DNA of 9,110 bases from Lysobacterales bacterium. Lineage in GTDB: Bacteria; Pseudomonadota; Gammaproteobacteria; Xanthomonadales; Xanthomonadaceae. Positions within the stretch are counted from its first letter, which is position 1. Every line of letters starts with the position of its first letter. A program made the position numbers and the translations under genes. Under the pieces are notes generated by a model. That model had not been told where the DNA came from. It saw nothing but the letters and a program-made list of their open reading frames with translations, and did no database searches. Below are positions 1 to 6,511 of this stretch, in pieces. Location: the NCBI GenBank assembly GCA_015655035.1, contig JAATFS010000163.1, positions 1 through 9,110 of the forward strand, given 5' to 3'.

Positions 1-927
1 ATCTCGCAGCCGTTCTGGCCTGCCTACATGACCGCCGAGCGCTTCGCCAAGGCCAAGAAGCTGAAGATGGTGGTCACCGCCGGCATCGGTTCGGACCATA
101 CCGATCTGCAGGCAGCAACCGAGCATGGCGTGACCGTCGCCGAGGTGACCTATTGCAACAGCAACAGCGTGGCCGAGCATGTGGTCATGACGATGCTGGC
201 GCTGGTACGCAACTACCTGCCTTCGCATGAGTGGGCGACCACCAAGAAAGGCTGGAACATCGCCGACTGCGTCGAGCGCTCCTACGACATCGAGGGCATG
301 CACGTGGGTACGGTGGCGGCCGGGCGCATTGGCCTGCGGGTGCTGCGCCTGCTCAAGCCGTTCGACGTGCACCTGCATTATCTCGACCGGCACCGCTTGC
401 CGGCGGAGGTGGAGAAGGAGCTCAACCTGACCCACCACGATTCGCTGGAGAGCCTGGCCAAGGCCTGCGATGCGGTGACGTTGAACTGTCCGCTGCATCC
501 GGAGACCGAGCACATGATCAACGCGCAGAGCCTGAAGTGGTTCAAGCGCGGCGCCTATCTGGTCAACACCGCACGCGGCAAGCTGTGTGATCGCGATGCC
601 GTGGCCGCAGCGCTCGAGAGCGGGCAATTGGCCGGCTATGGCGGCGATGTCTGGTTCCCGCAGCCGGCGCCACCGGACCACCCCTGGCGCAGCATGCCGC
701 ACAACGGCATGACCCCGCACATCTCCGGCACCAGCCTGTCGGCGCAGGCGCGCTACGCCGCCGGTACCCGCGAGATCCTCGAGTGCTATTTCGAGGGCCG
801 TCCGATCCGCGACGAATACCTGATCGTGCAGAACGGCGCGTTGGCAGGCGTGGGCGCGCATTCCTACAGCGCCGGCAATGCCACCGGCGGTTCGGAGGAA
901 GCGGCGCGGTTCAGCCAGAAACGATGA
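1..927 (+). CDS. fdh: NAD+-dependent formate dehydrogenase, C-terminal part (5' end outside window)
   Basis: Cytoplasmic D-2-hydroxyacid-dehydrogenase-family enzyme oxidising formate to CO2 with reduction of NAD+ to NADH, with no metal or selenium cofactor. The reading frame is open from base 1; the first visible residues (ISQPFW) match about residue 94 of the Pseudomonas sp. 101 enzyme, so roughly 93 residues are missing upstream. Key residues are all present in Pseudomonas numbering: Phe98, Asn146 in YCN, the AAGRIG dinucleotide loop, Asp221 in LDR (NAD+ rather than NADP+ preference), catalytic Arg284 (codon 574-576, in NTARG), Asp308, Gln313 and His332 in PHISG. One residue is inserted in the ATTKKGW segment relative to the Pseudomonas enzyme. 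The C-terminus (HSYSAGNATGGSEEA) is the typical FDH tail, so the 3' end is intact. The stop codon overlaps the next ATG (ATGA), indicating cotranscription with the HPP and probably the OFA transporter genes. Identification is very secure; homology is recalled from memory. Confidence 0.96.
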   Translation: MSQPFWPAYMTAERFAKAKKLKMVVTAGIGSDHTDLQAATEHGVTVAEVTYCNSNSVAEHVVMTMLALVRNYLPSHEWATTKKGWNIADCVERSYDIEGMHVGTVAAGRIGLRVLRLLKPFDVHLHYLDRHRLPAEVEKELNLTHHDSLESLAKACDAVTLNCPLHPETEHMINAQSLKWFKRGAYLVNTARGKLCDRDAVAAALESGQLAGYGGDVWFPQPAPPDHPWRSMPHNGMTPHISGTSLSAQARYAAGTREILECYFEGRPIRDEYLIVQNGALAGVGAHSYSAGNATGGSEEAARFSQKR

Positions 928-1421
928 CGACGCCTTCGTCGCCGCCGCCTGCGGGCGGTGGCGCACGCCGATACATCGGGATTGCGTTGGCCGGCCTTGG
1001 CGCGGCCATTGCGGTGTCGTTGGTGGCCGCATTGGCCGAGCGAACCGGGCAACACTGGTTGATCGCCTCGTTCGGCGCCACCTGCGTGCTGCTGTTCGGG
1101 GTACCCGACAGCGTGCTCGCGCAGCCGCGCAACGTCATCGGCGGGCATTGCCTGACCTCGCTGATCGGCTTGCTCGGGCTGCACCTGCTGGGCGATGGCT
1201 GGCCAGCAGTGGGGCTGACCTGCGCGGTTGCGTTGATGGCAATGATGTTGACCCGGACGGTGCATCCACCGGCCGGCGCCAACCCGATCATCGTGTTCAT
1301 GACGCACCCTGGCTGGGATTTTCTGCTGCTTCCGACGCTGCTCGGCGCGGTGCTGCTGATGGGGCTTGCAAGGCTCTACTGGCTAACGCTGCGATGGCTG
1401 CAACGGCCGACTACACGATGA
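924..1421 (+). CDS. HPP-family integral membrane protein
   Basis: A 165-aa protein of the HPP family (Pfam HPP), named for the His-Pro-Pro motif, here residues 114-116 (TVHPPAGANP). After a Pro/Ser/Gly-rich cytoplasmic start come about four to five hydrophobic segments (near residues 17-37, 44-60, 73-90, 95-112 and 132-155). The conserved FGATCVLLFG and QPRNVIGGH segments precede the HPP motif. Plant and cyanobacterial members have been linked to nitrite transport across membranes; most bacterial members are uncharacterised. The ATG overlaps the FDH stop as ATGA. No Shine-Dalgarno lies at the right distance (the nearest purine run, GGAGGA at 894-899, is 24 bases upstream), so translation is probably coupled by re-initiation. 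No alternative in-frame start nearby is better. Placement between formate dehydrogenase and an OFA transporter suggests a role in moving formate or another small anion, but that is inference. Confidence 0.85.
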   Translation: MTTPSSPPPAGGGARRYIGIALAGLGAAIAVSLVAALAERTGQHWLIASFGATCVLLFGVPDSVLAQPRNVIGGHCLTSLIGLLGLHLLGDGWPAVGLTCAVALMAMMLTRTVHPPAGANPIIVFMTHPGWDFLLLPTLLGAVLLMGLARLYWLTLRWLQRPTTR

Positions 1422-1426
1422 ATGCC

Positions 1427-1443
1427 GGGGCGCATCGCGCCCC
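1427..1443 (+). other. Intercistronic stem-loop between HPP and OFA genes
   Basis: Perfect 7-bp inverted repeat GGGGCGC-ATC-GCGCCCC, all G-C pairs, followed by only TTTG. It sits 5 bases after the HPP stop and ends just before the OFA ribosome binding site (GAGAGGGA, about 1447-1454). It lacks a U-tract long enough to be a convincing terminator. It may be an mRNA stability or partial attenuation element that sets the ratio of upstream to downstream products; the structure is seen, the role is a guess. Confidence 0.45.
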
Positions 1444-1458
1444 TTTGAGAGGGAGACC

Positions 1459-3138
1459 ATGCAGACTCCGCTTACCGCCGGTTCCGGCGTGTCGTCTGGC
1501 GCGCGTGCGCCGTTCCTGTCCCGGCAGCGGATCGTCGCCGGCCCCGGTTTCAACCGCTGGCTGGTGCCGCCGGCCGCGCTGGCCATCCACCTGTGCATCG
1601 GCATGGCCTATGGCTTCTCGGTGTTCTGGCTGCCGCTGTCGCAGGCGGTGGGTATCACCGCGCCAGTGTCGTGTGGCGCGCAGAGTGGATTCTTCCACGA
1701 ACTGTTCGCTGCCGATTGCGATTGGAAGGTCTCCACCCTGGGCTGGATCTATACCCTGTTCTTCGTGATGCTCGGCAGCTCGGCGGCGATCTGGGGGCAG
1801 TGGCTGGAGCACGCCGGGCCACGCAAGGCCGGCGTGGTCAGTGCGCTGTGCTGGGGCGGCGGCATGCTGGTTTCGGCGCTGGGTATCCACCTGCACCAAT
1901 TCTGGTTGATGCTGCTGGGTTCGGGCGTGATTGGCGGCATTGGCCTGGGGCTGGGCTACATCTCGCCCGTGAGTACGCTGATCAAATGGTTTCCTGATCG
2001 CCGTGGCATGGCGACCGGCATGGCGATCATGGGTTTTGGCGGTGGCGCGATGATCGGCTCGCCGCTGGCGACCTTGTTGATGCAGCATTTCGCCGATGCG
2101 CACGGGGTCGGGGTAAAGCAGACCTTCGTGGTGATGGCGCTGGTGTATCTGCTGTTCATGCTCGGCGGCGCGCTCGGTTACCGGGTGCCACCGCCGGGCT
2201 GGACGCCGCGCGGCTGGAGCGCACCGGTCGAGGGCAGTCCGCGCAAAGCACTGACCACGTACGGCCATGTGCATGTGCGCGGGATATGGGGGATCCCGCA
2301 GTTCTGGCTGGTGTGGGTGGTGCTGTGCATGAACGTGTCCGCTGGCATCGGCGTGCTCGGCATCGCCAGCCCGATGTTGCAGGAAGTGTTCGGCGGCAGC
2401 CTGATCGGCTCGCCGCAACCCTTCAACCTGCTCGACGAGGGTTCGCTGAAACTGTTGGCGGCCGCCGCCGCCGGCTTCACCGCGCTGCTGAGCCTGTTCA
2501 ACATCGGTGGGCGATTCGTCTGGGCGTCGATCTCCGACGGCCTTGGCCGCAAGCTCACCTATGCGGTGTTCTTCGTGCTGGGCGCGCTGCTCTATGCCAG
2601 CATTCCGTCCATCGCCGGCACCGGCAACAAACTGCTGTTCGTCGCCGCGTTCTGCATCATCGTCAGCATGTACGGCGGCGGCTTCGCCACGGTGCCGGCC
2701 TACCTGGCGGACCTGTTCGGCACGCAGATGGTCGGCGCCATCCATGGCCGGCTGCTGACCGCCTGGGCCACGGCCGGCATCGTCGGTCCGGTGGTGGTCA
2801 ACTACATGCGCGACTATCAATTGTCGCTGGGCACCCCGCGCGATCAGGTCTACAACCAGACCATGTACATCCTGGTCTGTTTCCTGGTGGTGGGCTTCAT
2901 CTGCAACCTGCTGGTGCGTCCGGTCGACCGGCGCCACTTCATGGATGCCGAGGCGCTGGCCACCGAGGAACGGCCGGTCCGCGAAGCGGCGGCGCAGTTG
3001 CCGCCGCCGGCCGAGGATACCGCCGTGCGCGGCAGTGGTGACGGCTTGCTGCTGGCGCTGGCGTGGCTGGCGGTGGGACTGCCGCTGGCGTGGGGCGTCT
3101 ACCGCACGCTGCAGAGCGTGAGCCGGTTCCTGAGTTGA
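1459..3138 (+). CDS. OFA-family MFS transporter (oxalate/formate antiporter type) with an extra C-terminal helix
   Basis: A 559-aa inner-membrane carrier of the major facilitator superfamily, OFA branch (relatives of OxlT, the oxalate/formate exchanger). The signature first helix is at residues 32-60 (NRWLVPPAALAIHLCIGMAYG), the glycine-rich fourth/fifth-helix region is at 155-205 (GVIGGIGLGLGYISP, then IKWFPDRRGMATG), and the MFS loop motif is at 350-365 (GGRFVWASISDGLGRK). About 12 core helices end near residue 485. A Pro/Ala/Glu-rich linker (500-528) then leads to a thirteenth hydrophobic segment (529-549), which resembles the separate MFS small subunit found beside some proteobacterial OFA genes. 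The start has a good ribosome binding site (GAGAGGGA, 4 bases upstream). The gene follows fdh and the HPP gene in the same direction with a 37-base gap, so formate is the likely substrate. Oxalate, or exchange of the two, is possible, but no oxalate decarboxylation genes are visible. Confidence 0.9.
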   Translation: MQTPLTAGSGVSSGARAPFLSRQRIVAGPGFNRWLVPPAALAIHLCIGMAYGFSVFWLPLSQAVGITAPVSCGAQSGFFHELFAADCDWKVSTLGWIYTLFFVMLGSSAAIWGQWLEHAGPRKAGVVSALCWGGGMLVSALGIHLHQFWLMLLGSGVIGGIGLGLGYISPVSTLIKWFPDRRGMATGMAIMGFGGGAMIGSPLATLLMQHFADAHGVGVKQTFVVMALVYLLFMLGGALGYRVPPPGWTPRGWSAPVEGSPRKALTTYGHVHVRGIWGIPQFWLVWVVLCMNVSAGIGVLGIASPMLQEVFGGSLIGSPQPFNLLDEGSLKLLAAAAAGFTALLSLFNIGGRFVWASISDGLGRKLTYAVFFVLGALLYASIPSIAGTGNKLLFVAAFCIIVSMYGGGFATVPAYLADLFGTQMVGAIHGRLLTAWATAGIVGPVVVNYMRDYQLSLGTPRDQVYNQTMYILVCFLVVGFICNLLVRPVDRRHFMDAEALATEERPVREAAAQLPPPAEDTAVRGSGDGLLLALAWLAVGLPLAWGVYRTLQSVSRFLS

Positions 3139-3154
3139 TTCAAGGCATGTCCGA

Positions 3155-3172
3155 TAGCGCGAACCCGCGCTA
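3155..3172. terminator. Stem-loop between convergent OFA transporter and LysR genes (possible bidirectional terminator)
   Basis: Perfect 7-bp inverted repeat TAGCGCG-AACC-CGCGCTA in the 31-base gap between the two stop codons; its right arm includes the LysR stop codon. The position between convergent genes suits a bidirectional terminator, but neither side has a U-tract, so activity is uncertain. Confidence 0.4.
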
Positions 3173-4117
3173 GCCGCGATCGAGCGCGGCGACGCTGCGG
3201 ATGCCGTCCTCGTTGTGCAGCGAATCCACGTAGCGTTGCAGATCGACCTTGGCGAAACTGTCCAGCGCGGCTTGCAGCACCCGTCCATAGTGCGGCCGCG
3301 CCGGCACCACCAGGCCGACGGTGCGGCGCATCTCCGGCACGATCGGGATCGTCGCCAGCGGCATCGCCAGGATCGGCAGGCACAGCACGCTGTGTGGCAA
3401 CACGCTGTACAGGCCGGCGCCGTGGACATGCGCGCACAGCGAGGTCATCGAATCGCTTTCCACCCGTGCGGCGACCTCGTAGCCGGTTTTGGCGAAGGCC
3501 TGGTCGATGCCTTGCCTGCACAGCATGCCCGGGCCGAACAGGCATAGCGGCAATCGGGCCACATCGCTCCAGGAGATGCTGCGAGCTCCCTCGAATGCGG
3601 CCGGGCTGCTGGCGGCAAGCACATAGCGTTCGGTGAACACCGGCACGGTGGAGAAGTCGCGCAGGCGCTCGTCGTCCAGGTAGGTTAGGCCGACATCCAG
3701 GTCGAAATGGCCGAGCAGGTGCAGGATGTCAGTCGCAGAAGTGGTGCGCAGCTCGTGGCGGATATGCGGATGTCGGCGCAAGCAGTCCTGGGTCAGGCGC
3801 GGTGCCAGCGGCACCGACGAGGGGATGATGCCCATGCGCAGCGTACCGCTCGGGCTTTCCAGCGGGGAGTGCGCCGCCTGGCGCAGCCCCTCGCAGTCCT
3901 TGAGGACGCGTCGTGCCCAGGACAACACCCGTTCGCCATCGTCGGTGAAGCCTTCGAAGCGGTGGCCGCGGTTGACGATGGCGATGCCCAGTTCGGACTC
4001 GATGCTGCGGATGGCGTTGGACAGTGCCGGCTGCGAGACGTGGCAGGCCACCGCGGCGCGGCCGAAGTGCTTCTCGCGCGACAACGCGACCAGGTAGTTC
4101 AGTTGCCTGATGAACAT
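3170..4117 (-). CDS. LysR-family transcriptional regulator, candidate regulator of the formate module
   Basis: A 315-aa DNA-binding activator/repressor of the LysR type. The N-terminal winged helix-turn-helix spans about residues 3-62 (RQLNYLVALSREKHFGRAA, then VSQPALSNAIRSIESELG), and the linker helix runs to about 88. The ligand-binding domain runs from 91 (SGTLRMGIIPS) to about 300. The start at 4117 is chosen because GGAGG lies five bases upstream; the in-frame ATG at 4129 overlaps that Shine-Dalgarno, and the frame open further upstream runs antisense through hslVU and is not coding. It converges on the OFA gene, so it is not in the FDH operon itself, and its target promoter would be upstream of fdh, outside the window. 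The inducer is unknown; formate or oxalate are guesses from context. Seven cysteines are present, including C192 and C200 near the region where OxyR carries its redox cysteine, but the OxyR pair is not reproduced. Confidence 0.92.
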   Translation of the reverse strand: MFIRQLNYLVALSREKHFGRAAVACHVSQPALSNAIRSIESELGIAIVNRGHRFEGFTDDGERVLSWARRVLKDCEGLRQAAHSPLESPSGTLRMGIIPSSVPLAPRLTQDCLRRHPHIRHELRTTSATDILHLLGHFDLDVGLTYLDDERLRDFSTVPVFTERYVLAASSPAAFEGARSISWSDVARLPLCLFGPGMLCRQGIDQAFAKTGYEVAARVESDSMTSLCAHVHGAGLYSVLPHSVLCLPILAMPLATIPIVPEMRRTVGLVVPARPHYGRVLQAALDSFAKVDLQRYVDSLHNEDGIRSVAALDRG

Positions 4118-4122
4118 GCGCA

Positions 4123-4127
4123 CCTCC
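4123..4127 (-). promoter_or_regulatory. Shine-Dalgarno that fixes the LysR start
   Basis: On the minus strand GGAGG lies five bases before the ATG at 4117. It overlaps the alternative ATG at 4129, which therefore has no ribosome binding site of its own from this motif. This favours MFIRQLNYL as the N-terminus. Confidence 0.75.
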
Positions 4128-4190
4128 ATGCCGGGGCTGGGGCCGGCGCCAGCTTCATGCGACGGCCAACGGGGCTTGCGTGAACGCTGG

Positions 4191-4218
4191 ATTGTAGGCG
4201 TCTGCCCCGGGATGTCTT
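4191..4218 (-). promoter_or_regulatory. Candidate sigma-70 promoter for the LysR gene
   Basis: On the minus strand AAGACA (4218-4213) and TACAAT (4196-4191) are separated by 16 bases. The -10 is one base from consensus (TATAAT) and the -35 matches 4 of 6. Transcription would begin near 4184, giving a leader of about 67 bases before the LysR ATG at 4117. It lies in the 177-bp divergent gap with hslV and does not overlap the hslV heat-shock promoter. Confidence 0.45.
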
Positions 4219-4243
4219 GGCGCGGCGCACAACGGCGCACCGG

Positions 4244-4271
4244 CTTGAAACGCCGCACCCGGCCCCCAGAT
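4244..4271 (+). promoter_or_regulatory. Sigma-32 (RpoH) heat-shock promoter of hslVU
   Basis: CTTGAAA at 4244-4250 and CCCCAGAT at 4264-4271 with a 13-base spacer. These match the known sigma-32 consensus (CTTGAAA, about 13-15 bases, CCCCATnT) at all -35 bases and at all but one defined base of the -10 element. A start of transcription near 4278 would give a leader of under 20 bases, which contains the ribosome binding site CGGAGG (4285-4290). The hslVU operon is a classic RpoH target, so sequence and context agree. Confidence 0.85.
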
Positions 4272-4294
4272 ACGTTTGACCCCACGGAGGCTCC

Positions 4295-4846
4295 ATGGAT
4301 CCCAGCCAGAATCCCAACGTATTCCACGCCACTACTGTCATCTGCGTCCGTCGCGGCGAACATGTGGCCATTGCCGGCGATGGCCAGGTCACGCTCGGTC
4401 ATACGGTGATGAAGGGCAACGCCCGCAAAGTGAGGCGCCTTGGCCGCGACGGCCAGGTGCTGGCCGGTTTCGCCGGCGCCGCCGCCGATGCCTTCACCCT
4501 GTTCGAATTGTTCGAGGCCAAGCTGGAAAAGCATGGCCAGCTGACCCGCGCAGCGGTCGAACTGGCCAAGGACTGGCGCACCGAGCGCCGCCTGGGCAAG
4601 CTTGAAGCGCTGCTGGCGGTGGCGGATCGCGAGACCTCGCTGGTCATCAGCGGCACTGGTGACGTGATCGAGCCGGAAGACGGCATCATCGCGATCGGCT
4701 CCGGTGGCTCGTACGCGTTGTCGGCCGCCCGCGCGTTGCTTGCGCACACCGAACTCGACGCCAAGACCATCGCCGCCGAGGCGATCGGCATTGCTGGCGA
4801 TATCTGCATCTATACCAATCGCAACGTGGTGGTCGAGGAGCTGTAG
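4295..4846 (+). CDS. hslV: ATP-dependent protease peptidase subunit HslV (ClpQ)
   Basis: A 183-aa threonine peptidase that forms a double hexamer chamber and degrades unfolded or regulatory proteins fed by the HslU ATPase in the cytoplasm. The proteasome-beta-like fold is clear: the TTVICVRRG strand with the nucleophile Thr13, the AGDGQVTLG segment (27-35), the MKGNARKVRR segment (39-48) with a conserved lysine, the GFAGAAADAFTLFE segment, and IGSGGSYALSAARAL (138-152). The active threonine follows a 12-residue leader (MDPSQNPNVFHA) instead of directly following Met as in E. coli, so a propeptide must be removed to free it. The start is supported by CGGAGG four bases upstream. It is followed after 105 bases by hslU and preceded by a sigma-32 promoter. 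Confidence 0.97.
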   Translation: MDPSQNPNVFHATTVICVRRGEHVAIAGDGQVTLGHTVMKGNARKVRRLGRDGQVLAGFAGAAADAFTLFELFEAKLEKHGQLTRAAVELAKDWRTERRLGKLEALLAVADRETSLVISGTGDVIEPEDGIIAIGSGGSYALSAARALLAHTELDAKTIAAEAIGIAGDICIYTNRNVVVEEL

Positions 4847-4951
4847 ACCGGGATTTGCGGTGGACTGCGCTGGCCAAGCCTGGCGTGCCCGTTCCGCGAA
4901 TCCTTGCGACCCGACTCTACGAAACCGCCACGTCAACGACTCGAATCTCCC

Positions 4952-6319
4952 ATGACCAATCCCAATTCTTCGACCATGACCCCGCGCGAGATCGTGCAGG
5001 AACTCGACCGTCATATCGTTGGCCAGCACGACGCCAAGCGTGCGGTCGCCATCGCCTTGCGCAACCGTTGGCGGCGGATGCAGTTGCCTGAGGAGCTGCG
5101 CAACGAGGTGATGCCCAAGAACATCCTGATGATCGGCCCGACCGGCGTCGGCAAGACCGAGATCGCGCGGCGCCTGGCCACGTTGGCCAATGCGCCGTTC
5201 GTCAAGGTCGAAGCCACCCGGTTCACCGAGGTCGGCTATGTCGGCAAGGACGTGGAGCAGATCATCCGCGATCTGGCCGACACCTCGGTCAAGTTGTATC
5301 GCGAGCAGGCCAAGACGCGCGTACGCCACCAGGCCGAGGAGCGCGCCGAAGACCGCATCCTGGATGCATTGCTGCCGCGCCGCAGCAGCGGCATCGGCTT
5401 CGATCCGGACGCCGCGCGCAACGAGCCCTCCGCGCAGGACAATGAGACGCGCATCAAATTCCGCCGCATGCTGCGCAACGGCGAGCTGGACGAGCGCGAG
5501 ATCGAGCTGGAAGTCTCGGCCAACGTCAGCATGGACATCATGACCCCGCCTGGCATGGAAGAAATGGGGCAGCAGCTGCGCCAGATGTTCTCCAACCTGG
5601 GCGGCGGCAAGGCGCAGAAGCGCACCCTGACGATCAAGGCCGCGCGCCCGCTGCTGATAGAGGAAGAAGCCAGCAAGCTGGTCAACGAAGACGACGTGCG
5701 TACCGCAGCAATCGAAGCCTGCGAGCAGCACGGCATCGTCTTCATCGACGAGATCGACAAGGTCGCCAAGCGTGGCCAGGCCGGCTCATCCGGTGGCGAT
5801 GTCAGCCGCGAAGGCGTGCAGCGCGACCTGTTGCCGCTGGTGGAAGGCTCCAACGTCTCCACCAAGTACGGCACGGTCAAGACCGACCATATCTTGTTCA
5901 TCGCGTCCGGCGCCTTCCACCTGGCCAAGCCCAGCGACCTGATCCCCGAATTGCAGGGTCGCTTCCCGATCCGCGTGGAACTGGGCGCACTGAGCAAGGA
6001 CGACTTCGTGCGCATCCTCACCGAACCCAAGGCCGCGCTGACCAAGCAGTACGAAGCGCTGCTGCTGACTGAAGGCGTCAGCGTGACCTTCACCGCCGAT
6101 GCGATTGATCGCCTGGCCGAGATCGCGTTCCTGGTCAACGAACGCCAGGAAAACATCGGCGCGCGCCGCCTGCACACCGTGCTCGAACGCCTGCTGGACA
6201 CGCTCAGCTACGAAGCCCCGGACCGCGACGGGCAGAGCGTCACCGTGGATGCGGCGTACGTGGATTCGCACCTGGGCGAGCTGGTGCAGGATCCGGACCT
6301 GAGTCGTTACATCCTGTAG
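4952..6319 (+). CDS. hslU: ATP-dependent protease ATPase subunit HslU (ClpY)
   Basis: A 455-aa AAA+ unfoldase of the Clp/Hsp100 group that recognises, unfolds and threads substrates into HslV. Visible elements in order: N-terminal TPREIVQELDRHIVGQ (10-25), Walker A GPTGVGKT (62-69), pore loop GYVG (95-98), the intermediate domain (about 110-240), Walker B FIDEID (264-269), sensor-1 region IASGAF (317-322), the arginine-finger region ELQGRFPIRVEL (333-344), sensor-2 GARRLHTVLE (403-412), and the C-terminal tail DLSRYIL that docks into HslV. Length is normal for the family. The ATG at 4952 is preferred over a TTG at 4904; a further in-frame ATG at 4976 is possible. No clear Shine-Dalgarno precedes 4952, and the 105-base gap to hslV holds no gene. 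It is cotranscribed with hslV and ends before a strong terminator. Confidence 0.97.
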   Translation: MTNPNSSTMTPREIVQELDRHIVGQHDAKRAVAIALRNRWRRMQLPEELRNEVMPKNILMIGPTGVGKTEIARRLATLANAPFVKVEATRFTEVGYVGKDVEQIIRDLADTSVKLYREQAKTRVRHQAEERAEDRILDALLPRRSSGIGFDPDAARNEPSAQDNETRIKFRRMLRNGELDEREIELEVSANVSMDIMTPPGMEEMGQQLRQMFSNLGGGKAQKRTLTIKAARPLLIEEEASKLVNEDDVRTAAIEACEQHGIVFIDEIDKVAKRGQAGSSGGDVSREGVQRDLLPLVEGSNVSTKYGTVKTDHILFIASGAFHLAKPSDLIPELQGRFPIRVELGALSKDDFVRILTEPKAALTKQYEALLLTEGVSVTFTADAIDRLAEIAFLVNERQENIGARRLHTVLERLLDTLSYEAPDRDGQSVTVDAAYVDSHLGELVQDPDLSRYIL

Positions 6320-6341
6320 TCGGTTGGTACGTCGCCGCAAA

Positions 6342-6370
6342 CGAAAAGCCGGGCCTAGCCCGGCTTTTCG
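6342..6370 (+). terminator. Rho-independent terminator after hslU
   Basis: Perfect 13-bp inverted repeat CGAAAAGCCGGGC (6342-6354) and GCCCGGCTTTTCG (6358-6370) around the loop CTA. The GC-rich core is flanked by A4 and T4, followed by TGTTTTCGG. It starts 22 bases after the hslU stop. The A-tract on the left makes it usable from both strands. Confidence 0.9.
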
Positions 6371-6511
6371 TGTTTTCGGAGCCGCCATCGTCGCGATGTG
6401 GCAGGACCGGATCGGTTTTGCGCCGGACGAAAGCGTTGGCAGGCGGGTGGGCGGCCCGGAAAGGCCGGCAGGCATGCCCTGAACGAGCGGCCAGCCGGCC
6501 GCGCTGGCGAA

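Noticed and set aside
1411..3429. 672-codon open frame on the minus strand across the OFA gene.
   Set aside because: Its translation is a low-complexity His/Arg/Gln-rich string typical of the antisense of a GC-rich membrane-protein gene, and it overlaps two well-supported genes.
4904..4951. TTG start giving HslU a 16-residue N-terminal extension.
   Set aside because: Rare start codon, no ribosome site, and the extension is not part of the usual HslU N-terminus; the ATG at 4952 gives the expected length.
4130..5731. The LysR reading frame stays open far upstream on the minus strand, antisense to hslV and hslU.
   Set aside because: The upstream part has no family-like content and covers two certain plus-strand genes; the LysR domain starts at 4117 with a good ribosome site. 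The openness reflects GC-rich codon use.
6396..6482. 28-aa open frame (MWQDRIGFAP...) in the transporter leader.
   Set aside because: No ribosome binding site, no hydrophobic or conserved-looking pattern, and it begins just after a terminator.
6491..6507. CCAGC...GCTGG inverted repeat in the transporter leader.
   Set aside because: Five-base arms in GC-rich DNA are expected by chance; the nearby FNR-like repeat is far more specific.
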